In this document: positions 24,301 through 35,747 of the stretch, piece after piece
Numbering within the stretch: position 1 is the first letter of the stretch
Layout: the number at the start of each line of letters is the position of its first letter
Assembly: GCF_018691265.1 (NCBI RefSeq)
Contig: NW_024881278.1
Location: 7,957,501-8,021,500 of the forward strand
Direction of reading: 5' to 3'
DNA: 64,000 nucleotides
Source: Tyto alba
Lineage: Eukaryota; Chordata; Aves; Strigiformes; Tytonidae
Position numbers and translations under genes: made by a program
The notes under the pieces: generated by a model
Seen by the model: the letters and a program-made list of their open reading frames with translations, nothing else
The model's database searches: none
Told to the model about the DNA's origin: nothing

Positions 24301-27080
24301 AGATGGGGGCAGATTTTTACAATTAAAAGTAATTTCCAGTTTCTTATGGTAAATACCTGCAAAACTTGACAGTGTTGTAAAAAATGTCTTGGGAACACAG
24401 TTTCTCCTTATGCAGTAGGAACTCGCAAGACTGAACAATATTTGAGAAGCTCTATAGTACTAATGTGCTGGGTTTTTTAATTAATTAGTTTAAAGAAAAG
24501 GCTTTGTTCACTGTGTTCAGTGACCTTCTCCCGCCCTCTCCGCCTCCTGCAGCATTCGGGTGCGAGGTCTCTGCCGAGTGCCAGCCGCCATCCACGGCGT
24601 TGCTCAGTGTGCGTCGCTGAAACACTCTCCGGCTTGTGCTTTTCTGCTGAAATGTTCATATGGCTTGCAGGCTGTAACGAGGAACGGAATTTCCTTCACT
24701 TGGAACTACAGTTAATAACTACAGAGGGGTGAAACATCTTCAGCAAAATCAAAACACCACCCTGGCTCCTAATGGGCCTGCTAAACACTGCGTTAATGAA
24801 ATGAGCGACACTCTAAACCTGCTACTAATAGAAAAATGCAGCATTTTCTTTAGCTATTTTGCACCTAACTAAAAATAGCTAAAATTCTAAAATCGCTAAC
24901 TCTCCGTAAGGCCCAAGTCATAGAGTTTTGACTTCTAAATCCATTTCTCAGCATCTCAGGTGGGGGTTTCAAAAGCACATAAGCAATCAGAGCTTCAGTC
25001 TTACAAACTCCTTTAAACAACATGGGCTTGCTAAAAACAGTCCCGTTAGGCATTTGCAAGCTTACATCTGTATGTGTGCTTCCACCTGCTAATTTTGTAA
25101 CTATAGGAAATTAAAAAGTCTTAACTGTGGTCATCCAAGGCTGAGCATGTGGCCAAATACTACCTGGAATTACGTAGACCTTCCCAACACTTCAAAGGGC
25201 TCTTGTTTTGCAAAATACATTACTAGTCCTATGTTTCTGATAAGTGAAACCAGAGAAATTGTCATAGCCTAATGTGGTCTCAGAGATTAGACATAGTCTG
25301 AAACTAAGGTCGGTTTTCATGTGGTGTCTTGCTTACAGCTGAAGTGCTGTGTGCTACCTGCTCTGCAAGTATGTGGATATTGTGTGCACAACAGTTTGAC
25401 ATGAAGAGAATAATCATCACTGTTTCCTCAGTATTAATCACTTTGAAATAATTCGCTCTTGCATTAGGCTGATGTTTTGTCAGTCTTGTGTAGTCACACA
25501 ATTCAGTGCACTTTGATGTTTATAAATAAGAAAATTCAAGGAGGGAGATCCCAGCTTGTCAATGAAAAAGCAACTCATACTCAGTAGGGCCAGGATTCAC
25601 CCACAGAATTCAAATTAAGCAAGACTGGAGAACAATATTATAAGTAAGAGTGAAAATAAAAGTGATAGCCAAGCAGATAGAGAATATAGCTTGAAGCCAT
25701 GGACATCACGTTTTGGGTTTTGGACCTTGTCCCTCCTCCTGTTTGCAACTAAGAATGAAGCCAAGGCAAAAGGCACCTGACGTAGGTGCCCAGGTTGCAC
25801 AGCACTGTTGGAGCCTGCTCTGATGGCTGCTGCCATTTCCCTGCCACGGACCCCAATAACAAATCCAGGCTGACTGCAGGCTGGAAGTGTGTTTAGCATG
25901 CAAGACTCAGAGGCCGGGCTGCTGTTGTGACTCATAGGTTTACTAAAAAGATTGCTCTTAGTTTTAGAAAGAAAGGCATCGAAAAACAAATGAGTGGATA
26001 GCACTTGATAAGCTTTCAGATGTCAACCGGGCACTCTTGTGATGGTTCTACAAAGCACCACTATGCTTCTGCATGATTGCTGGGGGTAGGGGAAGATTAT
26101 TAAGTCAATATACAAATTAATATATATAATGGGTATATGTAGGAATGTACAGTATAGGACAAGTGCCCATGTGTAAATTGGAAATACCGGGTCTACTGTG
26201 TTCTCATAGCACTTTTGTGCCTTGCCTGGCTGGACTTTCTTACAGCTGCATTTCCAGTGCCTGACATTGAGGTTCCCCAGTTGTGTCTGTGACAGCCTGT
26301 ACTGGCTCAGAGAACATGCTGAGAACATCATCCTCAAGCCCATGTAAGTATTTCAAAATGATCCCTTTAATGCTCAGACACCAACCACTGTCCCTTTAAA
26401 TGGCAAGTACTGTATTTGTGATAGTAGTAGTTGGCAGTAAACAGATAACTAATAGTAATTATTCCCCCTCACCCTAGGAATGCAGAAGGTCCTTTGCCTT
26501 AGAACCTGTGTTTCTGGGTGCAGACAAGCAGGCAAAAAGGGCATTGTTACCCTGCTGAGTTTGCTTGGGAAAGCAATGCAAAAGCGCAAGCAGGAGCAGA
26601 CACAGTGTGCAAAACTGCCTTGAATTTTGATGATCAACAGGTTTTGATTTGGGGCAGGTGTCTTGGCAGTGTCAAGTCAACAGGGAGGGACCTCCAAGCC
26701 TTGAGAGCCCAGCTGTTGACCTGCTATCCTGGTAAGCGTATGGCCGCACAGCAGAGCCTCCACCAGCCTTATCTTACCCGAGCTCTGCTTCATGAAAGCT
26801 TCAGGCCTGAGCCTCTGCCCTGTCCCTGTGCCGGGGGGAGCTCTGCCCTGCTTGTCCCTCGGCCGGTGGTGTGGGAGCCCTGGGGAGCGGGAACAGCTCC
26901 TGACGGTGCTTGTCTAGGAGGAACGCTGATGGAAGTTAAGGGGGAAGAGACTTGGTGGGAGCCGTCAGGAACGGAGGAAAACCAAAGCCTGTGTTCCTAC
27001 AGCGCCTTGCCCACAGACGCCAAGCCTGTGCCACTGCTTCATGCCGAGCTGGAACCGCAGGTGCAGAACCCCAGCGCCCA
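21361..27080. other. Intergenic region between PSME4 and GPR75
   Basis: I see no gene, RNA gene or recognisable transposon here. The reading frames present are short or lack similarity that I recognise. The longest, a 201-codon frame at 26518-27123, looks like chance in rising GC content near the GPR75 island. A local CpG-rich cluster at about 24520-24690 is listed separately. Confidence 0.6.
24520..24690. promoter_or_regulatory. Isolated CpG-rich cluster, possible distal promoter
   Basis: Roughly a dozen CpG dinucleotides occur within about 170 bases in an otherwise CpG-poor, AT-rich intergenic stretch 2.8 kb upstream of GPR75. CpG retention suggests an unmethylated regulatory site, perhaps an alternative first exon of GPR75. 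I see no decisive core promoter motif, so the role is inference. Confidence 0.3.
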
Positions 27081-27092
27081 TTTAGGAACCCC

Positions 27093-27110
27093 GGGGGGGG
27101 GGGGGGGGGG
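27093..27110 (+). repeat. Poly(G) tract, 18 bases
   Basis: Eighteen consecutive G lie at the upstream edge of the GPR75 CpG island. On the + strand this could form a G-quadruplex. Its length is uncertain because such runs are hard to sequence. Confidence 0.9.
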
Positions 27111-27330
27111 CGCCTGCACCTGATGCTGCAGCACCGGCACCCCAGCACTCCCTTCGTCCCAGGGTCCCTCCTGCTCCGCGGCAGCCCCAGCGCCTTCCCC
27201 GGGGCGGCGGGGCGAAGCTGAAGGTCTGTGTGCGCGGAGGGCCCCGGCCCTGCGGGCGCCGCGGCGGAGGCAGCGGGGCGGGAGCCGCCGGAGGGGGAAG
27301 GGGCCGGGCCCGGTCGCGGCGGCGGGCGCC

Positions 27331-27369
27331 ATGGCGGGGCGGGCGGCGCCATGTCGGGGGCAGCCCTGA
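27331..27369 (+). other. Short upstream reading frame in the GPR75 leader
   Basis: An ATG in strong context (gccATGg) opens a 12-codon frame that ends at TGA 97 bases before the GPR75 start. A second ATG at 27351 opens another frame that runs past the GPR75 start to 27797. If transcription begins upstream of 27331, both would reduce GPR75 translation. The frames are seen in the sequence; the regulatory effect is inferred. Confidence 0.45.
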
Positions 27370-27465
27370 GGGAGCGGCGGCGGCGCGGCCCTCTGCGTGG
27401 TGCGGGCGGGCCGCCCCCGCCGCGGGCCCGCCTCGGCCGCGGCCGCGGTGAGGCGGCGGGCGGAG

Positions 27466-29100
27466 ATGAACGGGTCGGGGCGGCTGCCGGCGGGGGGCGA
27501 GGAGGAGCCCCCCGGCGCCTCGCTGCTGCCGCTGGGCGGGAACGGCAGCGCGGGCGGCGGCCCCGGGGAGCTGCGGGAGGGGACCCACGCCGCCACCCTG
27601 GCGGCCTGCGCCTCCCTGCTGGCTCTCGTCTTCTGCCTGGGCTCCTACGGCAACCTCATCGTCCTCCTGTCCTTCTTCGACCCGGCCCTCAGGAAATTCA
27701 GGACCAACTTCGACTTCATGATCCTCAACCTTTCCTTCTGCGACCTCTTCATCTGCGGCGTGGCCGCCCCCATGTTCGCCTTCGTGCTCTTCTTTGACTC
27801 AGCCCGAGGCATCCCGGGCGCCTTCTGCTTCACCTTCCACCTCACCAGCTCCGGCTTCATCATCATGTCGCTCAAGACGGTGGCGGTCATTGCCCTGCAC
27901 CGGCTGCGCATGGTGCTGGGGAAGCAGCCACACCGGGCTGCCTCCTTCCCCTGCACCCTCCTCCTCACCCTGCTCCTGTGGGCCACCAGCTTCACCCTGG
28001 CCACCCTCGCCACCCTGAAAACCCGTGGCTCCCGTCGCTGCCTGCCCATGTCCAGCTTCACCAGCGGCGAGGGGAAGGTCATCCTCTACCTGTACGTCAC
28101 CGACTTCATTTGCTGCGTGGCCGTGGTGTCCGTCTCCTATGTCATGATTGCCCAGGCCCTGCGGAGGAACGCCCAGGTGAGGAAATGCCCACCCATGGTG
28201 GCTGTGGACGCCTCCAGACCACAGCCCTTCGTGGGGCCCGCAGCCGCCCGGGCTGGGGAAGGCAGGCAGAGCACCGTGCCCGCCTTGTACAGGAACCAGA
28301 GCTACAGCAAGCCGCAACATGTCCAGACGCACGGCTACACCAACCACCTCAGCCAGCCGCTGGCCACCGCTGCCAGCCGGCTCCAGCTGGTGTCAGCAGT
28401 CAACCTGTCCACGGCCAAAGACTCCAGGGCGGTGGTGACGTGTGTCGTCATCGTGCTGTCCGTCTTGGTTTGCTGTCTCCCCCTGGGCATCTCTTTGGTG
28501 CAGGACATGCTGTCCAGCAGCGGTGGCTTTGTTCTCTACCAGTTTGAGCTGTGTGGGTTTACTCTCATTTTTTTCAAATCTGGATTAAATCCTTTTATAT
28601 ATTCCCGCAACAGTGCCGGACTTCGGAGACGAGTCCTGTGGTGCCTGCAGTACGTAGCCCTTGTCTTTTTCTGCTGCAAGCAGAAGACGAGGCTTCGGGC
28701 CATGGGCAAAGGCAGCCTGGAAGTCAACAGGAACAAGTCATCCCACCATGAGACCAATTCAGCGTACATGTTGTCTCCAAAACCTCAGAAAAAGTTTGTG
28801 GACCAAGCTTGTGGTCCTAGTCACTCCAAGGACAGCGTGCTGAGTCCCAAGGCTTCTGTCGGGCATCAGCACTATGCACAGAGCAGCTCGACCCCCATGA
28901 ACACCCGAATCGAGCCCTATTACAGTATCTATAACAGCAGCCCTTCACAGGAAGTGAGCACTCCAAATAGCTTACAGCCGGTGAACTCGACTTTCGGGTT
29001 TGCCAAATCCTACATTGCCATGCATTATCACACCACCAACGACTTGGTGCGAGACTATGACAGTGCTTCGACTAAGCCGATACCAGTACCCTCGGTGTAA
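27466..29100 (+). CDS. GPR75: G protein-coupled receptor 75, intact single coding exon, 544 aa
   Basis: This is a rhodopsin-class seven-helix receptor of the plasma membrane. In mammals it is Gq-coupled, proposed ligands are 20-HETE and CCL5, and human loss-of-function alleles are associated with leanness (known of the family). I start it at the ATG at 27466 (MNGSGR) because it matches the human MNSTGH start and the length (human 540 aa). The frame is open further upstream but has no earlier in-frame ATG. Approximate helices are 44-72, 83-109, 121-143, 162-185, 207-230, 322-345 and 357-380. Cys121 and Cys192 can form the usual disulfide. HRL (145-147) replaces DRY, NPFIY sits at 375-379, and CC at 403-404 may be palmitoylated. 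The third intracellular loop is long (about 231-320) and the tail is strongly conserved to IPVPSV. The first 40 residues are Gly-rich, reflecting the CpG island. Confidence 0.97.
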   Translation: MNGSGRLPAGGEEEPPGASLLPLGGNGSAGGGPGELREGTHAATLAACASLLALVFCLGSYGNLIVLLSFFDPALRKFRTNFDFMILNLSFCDLFICGVAAPMFAFVLFFDSARGIPGAFCFTFHLTSSGFIIMSLKTVAVIALHRLRMVLGKQPHRAASFPCTLLLTLLLWATSFTLATLATLKTRGSRRCLPMSSFTSGEGKVILYLYVTDFICCVAVVSVSYVMIAQALRRNAQVRKCPPMVAVDASRPQPFVGPAAARAGEGRQSTVPALYRNQSYSKPQHVQTHGYTNHLSQPLATAASRLQLVSAVNLSTAKDSRAVVTCVVIVLSVLVCCLPLGISLVQDMLSSSGGFVLYQFELCGFTLIFFKSGLNPFIYSRNSAGLRRRVLWCLQYVALVFFCCKQKTRLRAMGKGSLEVNRNKSSHHETNSAYMLSPKPQKKFVDQACGPSHSKDSVLSPKASVGHQHYAQSSSTPMNTRIEPYYSIYNSSPSQEVSTPNSLQPVNSTFGFAKSYIAMHYHTTNDLVRDYDSASTKPIPVPSV

Positions 29101-30760
29101 CCGTAAGAAAGGGTTCTGATCTAGCTGATCCAGTGGGTCCCCTTCTTTGCTTTTGTTAATGATTATTCTAAATTATACAGTATTGCTGTACTGATGTTAA
29201 TTAAGAAAAATGCCAGTACTGTTAATATCCAGCTATTTGCATTTGAAGTGAATACAAAGATAGTACCTCCGTGATGCCTTTTTGAATTTATGTGGCAAGT
29301 CAAAAAGGGCAGTGTTTTAGATTTGTATTTGGAATTGTTACACTAGGGTGGTTTTGTTACTAAATTTTACTGCTGGGCAAGTAAAGAATAGAGCATTATA
29401 AAGTTCATTACTTCACAGGTCAGAGTATCTCGGAGAACAATCTGAGGCTGCACCAGTAGCAGTATTACCTGTTAAATTTCATACTTGCTGTATTTTCAAG
29501 AGGAAAGAACTGGGATGATGCTTGGTATTGCAATACTTAAGTTTAAATTCTACCCTTGGCAGAAGGTTGAAAGAATTCGTGGTATTTTGTTGTAACAAGT
29601 GTCAGTAATAACAGAAGTCCTTTCTATTTGCAGGGTGAAATCCTGGTTCCATTGAGGTAAATGACAAAATTTCCATGAACTTCAACTGCAGTTTAGGATT
29701 TCAGTCTTGGTTTCCTAAAGCATGACAGGGCATTTTGCAAACAGTTATACTGCCACTGGGGAAGGACTTTAGAGAAGTGTTGTGGCACTGTAATAAACTT
29801 CTGAAGTATATATATATATTTTAATTTCTGCTGTACATTTATTTTAAGGATTGGTGGCTCTGTGTATCCCAGAATAATCTATTTGGAGAAGTATTTTACA
29901 TCTGATAGAAGTAACTGTGCAATACCTAAGTATAATTTTTACCTGAGGATAAAGGTGATTATTGCAATATTATAGTACTGATACCCTGTTAGTGATGCAG
30001 TCACCTCTGGAATTTTTTAATTTGTAAACTGTTACGCAGAATAGTGTTACTGGTTGCTTTTTTGTCTATGACTTTGTATAAAAGTGGGACTTGGGGGGAT
30101 TCGGCTGTGGTATTCCTGACAGGTAGAACTAGCAGCTATTAACATTTTTAAAAACAGAATGACCACGTAACAAGATGACTACAAGTTTTTGAGGTTCTCT
30201 TAAGAAGCCTAACATAAGTTTGATTTAAAGATTAATAATCTACTTACAAACTTTATCTGTTGGTCTACACAGTGAGCAAATAACAGAAGTTAAATATTTT
30301 TTTATAAATCTGACCATTTGTATTGTGTCACGTGTTGTGGGAATTCTTTATGAAATGGAATGATTCGAAGGCATTTAAACTCCTGACAATTAATGCGTTA
30401 AGTGGCCAGGTCTTTTCAAAACAAGCAATCACCTTTTGACTTCTGTGGAGTTCAGTAGAGCCATAGTATCTCCGAAATAATCATGCCACAGACTTTTTGT
30501 GCCTCGTTATAGGAAAATGCCACTTCTTTAGTGAAATGACAGTCATGGAAAAAGGAGTTGTTACTTTAGAAACAGAAAAACATTCACATCATTGCCGTGA
30601 GTTGTTGGTTTAGGCTATTTGTTAACTAAACCATTTTAAAGATTTTCCTGGAAGACTCTCACGTTATGAACATTGTTCTTTGTTTAACACTCTGAATTTT
30701 AATTAATTTTGAATAATTCAATACAGCTTTCTTGCAATAAAATGGATGTGAACAACTTTC
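29101..30760 (+). other. GPR75: GPR75 3' untranslated region (probable extent)
   Basis: Non-coding AT-rich sequence follows the TAA stop. AATAAA occurs at 29792-29797 and again at 30736-30741, so a 0.7 kb and a 1.65 kb 3' UTR are both plausible. A short TA repeat lies at about 29806-29819. I see no element or gene in it. Confidence 0.5.
29792..29797 (+). terminator. GPR75: Candidate proximal polyadenylation signal of GPR75
   Basis: This is a canonical AATAAA 0.7 kb after the stop codon. A second AATAAA at 30736-30741 is an alternative distal signal. Confidence 0.5.
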
Positions 30761-31851
30761 TAATACAAATGTAAATTGAAATTATTTCCGTATGTCTTTT
30801 CTCTCTGCCCAGATACTTTTCTCTACAAATGAATAACATGGTTCTTTCTAAAGTAACTATAAAAGATAACAAAAAAAAAAATCTGTTTTGTTTGTTTTTT
30901 CTGTCTTTGCATTTCTTATTAGTGCAAAGTGTAATTTGGAGGGAAAAAAAATAGGTGGGACCCTGCCATTTTGTCTCAAACTATATGTTCTTAGCAGCAA
31001 TTACAGTTTCAGATTGTAAGGAGTATAGGGTAGGACCCCAAAGGTGGTTGCAAGATGGGGTACTCTATGTACTTGAAGGGAGTTGAAGATAGGCATTAAG
31101 ACTGGTTTTAACATTAAGCAGTTTTGGCGTTTGCTGCACGTATGTATGGCTCCTGCTGTGCTTTTGGTTTGGTCCATGTGAACTTCATCCCATGACAGAA
31201 GATTAAATGTAATTGCCTCACACCTTATAAATGTAATTTGAATTGAGTGTTCATGTTGGGAGTCAAGCAAGAAGGGTGCAGCTTTAGGACAGAAGGAGGT
31301 TTTATTGCCTTTACAAGATAAATTATTAAGACAAAAGAACTCAAGTTCCTTCAAAGCACTTTGTAATGTTGTTCTGTTAACTCCTGGTGCCAGTTGTATT
31401 CTTAATACAAGCAATGTGTTACTATGTTTATAGTGCCAGACAGGAAAGCACAAGGCCTTGTAATCTGCAGTAGGAACAAAATCTGATTGAAGTTGTCATT
31501 TGTACTAAATAACTGTTTCGGGGGAGGTTTATGGATGTAGTTAATAGAGATTGGGTTTAGAAAATACGGAGGTACAATTTCTTTGAAGCAAATCATGAAC
31601 TGAAGTAACCAGTTATGGTATGATAAAATAATTGGTTTAGAGTCTTCAGGAGTATAACTTTTCTTTTTTCCTCTAGCCCCCTTGTTGTATCACAACCATT
31701 TTCTGCTGAGCACAGAACCAGTCAAGCATGACTGTGAGGTTAAGAAAGCAGCCATCTCATTGAGAGGGGAAGCAATGGAGTGCTGGACGAAGGAGGTGGA
31801 AACTGTCTGTGAAGAGAGGAGACGGGTAAGAGAGGAAGCAATGAAAGCTTG
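30761..31851. other. Intergenic sequence, nothing recognised
   Basis: This is AT-rich sequence with short chance reading frames and no gene or repeat that I can identify. Confidence 0.5.
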
Positions 31852-32436
31852 TGTCGTGGTTTCAACCCGGCTGGAGCCATGCACCCTGCAGCCGCTCGCT
31901 CACCCTCCCCTGCCCAGGGCATGGGGGAGGTAATTAGAGGGATGCAGGTAAGGAGACTCGTAGGTTGAGATAAGAACAGTTTAATAATGGAAATAAAATA
32001 GATTAATGTAGAAATAATAATAGAAAATACAAACGGGTGGTGCACAATGCGATTGCCTGCCACCCACAGACCGATGCCCAGCCTGTTCCTGGCTAGCGAT
32101 CCCAGAGGAGATCCCGAAAACCACAGTCCTGGAAACGAGAGCCCCACGCTTCCCGGGCAGACCTCACTTACACACTGACCATGACGCGGTATGATACAGA
32201 ACATTCCCTTGGCCACTTTGGGTCTGGTGCTCTGGCCATGCTCCTTCCCAGCTTTGTGTGCACTTGCACCCAGGCAGGACACGGGGAGTGGAAAGGTCCT
32301 TGATTTCTTGGCGACAGCTGAAAACATCAGTGTAGTATCAACATTCTCATACCTAATCCCATACTGAATCCAAAACACAGCACTGTTCGAGCTACTAAGA
32401 AGAAAAATTAGCTCTATCGCAACCTAAACCAGGACA
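31852..32436 (-). mobile_element. Solo LTR of an avian ERV-L-type endogenous retrovirus, reverse orientation
   Basis: The 585-base block is bounded by TGTCGTGGTTT and AAACCAGGACA, an imperfect terminal inverted repeat with the TG...CA ends of a retroviral LTR. Read on the - strand it resembles the common bird ERV-L LTRs: a start TGTCCTGGTTTAGG, a middle TGTGTTTTGGATTCAGTATG, a polyadenylation-like ATTAAA at 31985-31980 followed by CTGTTCTTATCTCAACC, and a 3' end rich in GAGCGGCTGC. Flanking five-mers are gcttg and gtatg, only a partial match, so the duplication is decayed or the ends are off by a base. No internal retroviral sequence is attached, so it is a solo LTR left by recombination. A 212-codon open frame inside it (32378-31740, - strand) is incidental. 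Confidence 0.85.
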
Positions 32437-35400
32437 GTATGTGAATACTGACTGGTTTAGGAAAAGTAGCTCTGCGGTTAGTGCCGTCTGTAACACAAGA
32501 ACAAGAAAGGATTTCAAGAATGTGGAAGGTGGCAAATCCAAGACTCAAAGTGCTGAACTTTCCTTACTGCCCGTTCATACGCTGTGGACCTCATCGCTGC
32601 ACAACTGTGTAGATGAAACTAGGAAGGTTTAATGGGTGCTTCACATGGGTCATACAACTACTGGGAGCCTGACAGTTAATGCCGACATGTTTTGGAATAT
32701 CTGTAAACTTTAGTAATTAAAGCAGTCTTTGATTTCTGGGGTTAGGATGAACCCATCATGGTGGAACATGTTATTCAACGTATGTCTTCAGGGTGCTTTT
32801 CAGCTTCTTCCGAAGTTGCTGGAGATGGCCACGGTTGCAGTATTTGGCCCAGGGACTGTTCGTTTTTGAAAATCGGTGTTTGTGGTGTTAGGTGTACTGG
32901 CAACAGTTTGACCAGGGTATCTTGTGAAATAAGGAGCAGCCTCAAAGAAAGCATAAAGAAGCTTACTAGAAAATCAGCTGATTAATTACTTGGGGCTGAT
33001 CTCACTAACAAGTGACTTCTAGTTGTGTATGTGAATAAAAGTGTTTGAAAGATTTTATAATTCACAGTCTTTTTAAGTCATAGATCTCACTTTGTGGTGA
33101 TGAGTTGACTTTTTCAGCTGGTGGCCTGCAGTATAGTATTTTTTATCCTTTATATATAAAAGCTAGGAGCTGCTAATACCAAATAATTTTAAAGAATATC
33201 TACACAATCTCAAAAAGTTGATACAGAATGTTCAGCAGTTGGGCACCACCTCAGAACTTTTTAGTCTAGAGAGATTTCTCCAAAGCGGTATACGTTTTTT
33301 TTTTTTTTTTTCTAAGTCACAGAGCCAGTCTGTTTTAGCAGTAAGGCTTCAGCAAGCTGGGGAGGGCAAGAAGGAAAAATCGGACAGATGACAGTCAGGA
33401 AGGATCAGCACCTAATAATTTTGTGCCATCTTGTGATATTTTATGGAATGTATGGTTTAGGTATATAATTTGTCACTTGTTAGGAAAGTTGTGAAAATTA
33501 TCCCCCATCTAGTTTTCAGTAACCTTCCACTTGCAGGACAGGGAATAAAAAGTAAAGGGATTTTAAATTAAAAAAAAAATAAAAGGGGCGGAGGGAGCTT
33601 TAAGTAAAGCAGGGTTGCAGAGAGCAGTGTAAGATGTTCACGATGGAAACAAAGAGAAGGCAGGTGGTAGATTAAAATAACAGAATAGTCTTGCAGGCAT
33701 TAAGGTGGCATCCTATGGACAATTTCTAGGTTTGCCTTCTGTCTGTTTTCAATGGGGTTTTTAAAATGTTTTCTTAAAGTATTTAAGAGGAGCGTGCCTG
33801 CACCGATGCCACAGGTGGATGGAGGATTACACCAATGGTCCTGCTGCTGAGTGCTGGTAAGCGATTCTGCTCGTGCTGTGCACAGCAGGAACAGGGTCCC
33901 TGCTCGCTCTTTCACCAGTTAGCTGGCTGCCAGGCTGACAGCAGGTTAAAGAACAGGAAAATAATTCAGTTTTCACAACAGTCAGTGTACATTACTCCTC
34001 AGGCTTGCTGAGGAAAGATGAGTTTGCGCAGCGTGCCAGGAGATCTCTCTGTAAACAGAGATGGTAGAGGAGGGTGAATCCTCCTCTGCTCTTCTTCACT
34101 TACACCGATGGAAAACTGGAGAGTCGGCACCGTGGGACAAAGTGGGGAGAGGCAATTTCAAAGAACTTCTGGGTTTGTGAGCACTTGTCCTGTCCCGTGG
34201 TGCAGTTGATGCAGATAGCTTTGATTTGAATGGCTGTTTGGTTATTGTCAAGTTCAAGCACTGCACTTCATGGATATACCAAGTACAGTATCCTGCAGTT
34301 TAATCAGTACTGGCAAATTGGCTTTGTTACTGTGTGCTGATAACAACGGGTCATCGTCAATTCCTATTTAAAATGAGTTTATGTTTAGTATTAGGAAAAT
34401 GTTTTCATTCGTTACAAAACCTGTCCCTGAACCTTGGTCCCAAGAGTCAAACAGGTGATGAGCTGCAGTGTGGGGTTTTCCCTTTTCACTAGGAAGCAGC
34501 ATGGGGAGGGTGAAAACCAGGTACCGCTCCAGTTGGATCTTTTCCTTTTCAAAATACACTGCAGAAGAGTTGCATTTGCTGATATCTCCTTATGTTTGTT
34601 TCATGTTTCCCCTTTGGGCATCAAATACATAGGTTGGTATTAGTCTTATTTTGCCCCAGCAGAGCTAATTCCTTTTCAGAGTACGTGTTTCAAACGCGCT
34701 GTTCCAGATGTTGTACATAGACATTCTGCATTCCTGGGCCTGTGGTGATGTGCTGGTAAGTCATTTGGGTTTGCTCTTCTTATGCTACACTGTATGATTT
34801 GTTCTCACCTGGTATTTGTCTCCCGTCACAGTCTGTTGATTTTCCTTGACTGTGAAAATTAGGTTAGCTGATTTTTTAAAATTATTTTTTCAAATACAAT
34901 AAATTATTAAGTGATGACAAGGCCTATACAAAGGTAGTGCCGAATTCATTTGGAAATGGGTGAGGGTGATTGTGTCAAGTGAAACTTTTATAAGACTAAA
35001 TAATATACAGAACTTTCTTGCTTATTCTTCAGAGATTTATGATACCAGCATTTAAATAAAGCTCAAACCAATTATTTAAGAGTAGAGACTGACATGCTCA
35101 CCTGGATCTTTTTTGATTATTTGGTTGTATATGTTAATCTGTAATTACAGCAGATTTTAAAGTCTGATTTCTTTCACCAGTTACTGAAACCCAGTGATGT
35201 AGCAGTGTGGATTTGCAATTGCATCTCTTATATGGCTATATTAAGTAAATATTTAATATTTTCTCGCTAAACCACAGAAAGAAGCTGTTACCTGTGTACT
35301 GTCACGGTTTGCATTTTTCTTAAGTGTAAAGTGTATGTTCCCATCTTACGCTGTACTAGAACTGAGAATCAGAACTACAACCTTACCTGCGAGTGACATT

Positions 35401-35690
35401 GCTTTTCACTGCAATAATCTCAAAAAGACAGTTAGGACATGCAGTGTGACTCAAGCTGTTCTTCCTTTCAGGTGACATCCACAGCATTTTAAGAAATGCT
35501 GGGAGTAGCTGAAGGAAGCCAAGCACCTGGGAAGAAAAGATCAATGCTCAGGTCTCAGCGCTTTGGGTAACGGATTCTTTTATCGGACAGAATAATGCGC
35601 ACGCTACAAACTCACTAGTAACCTCTCCTGGGGCTGATCTGCAACAAACCCTCACTGCAACACAGCAGCCTTTGCAGGAGGTAAACACAG
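32437..35690. other. Intergenic region between the LTR and TLR15
   Basis: No gene is recognised. It has a T run at about 33297-33311 and short chance frames. AATAAA at 33034-33039 has no assigned gene. Nothing else stands out. Confidence 0.5.
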
Positions 35691-35697
35691 AAATGCT

Positions 35698-35703
35698 TTT
35701 ATT
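35698..35703 (-). terminator. TLR15: Polyadenylation signal of TLR15
   Basis: TTTATT on the + strand is AATAAA on the - strand, only about 45 bases after the TLR15 stop codon. It implies a very short 3' UTR unless a distal signal is used. Confidence 0.6.
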
Positions 35704-35747
35704 TGACCACTGACTTTCCAGGCACAACCTTTACACGTTTTTGTACC

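Larger units (their letters stand above)
27080..27620. promoter_or_regulatory. GPR75: CpG island over the GPR75 promoter and start
   Basis: The GC content and CpG frequency rise sharply from about 27080, peak at 27230-27560 with many GGCGG and CCGCC blocks, and run into the first part of the coding region. No TATA box is visible, which fits a CpG-island promoter. The start of transcription is presumably here. I see no convincing splice acceptor just before the start codon, so an uninterrupted first exon is likely, although mammalian GPR75 has a separate 5' non-coding exon. Confidence 0.7.

Noticed and set aside
25615..26004. 129-codon - strand frame between PSME4 and GPR75
   Set aside because: There is no recognisable product, no splice or promoter context, and the composition resembles the surroundings.
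26518..27123. 201-codon open frame upstream of GPR75
   Set aside because: It has no recognisable domain, no similarity I know of, and biased composition approaching the CpG island, so it is most likely chance.
27039..27596. Long - strand frames rich in Pro, Ala and Arg opposite the GPR75 start
   Set aside because: GC-rich sequence has few stop codons. These are mirror frames of the island and of the real GPR75 coding sequence.
31740..32378. 212-codon - strand open frame
   Set aside because: It lies almost wholly in the ERV-L-type solo LTR, which is non-coding.
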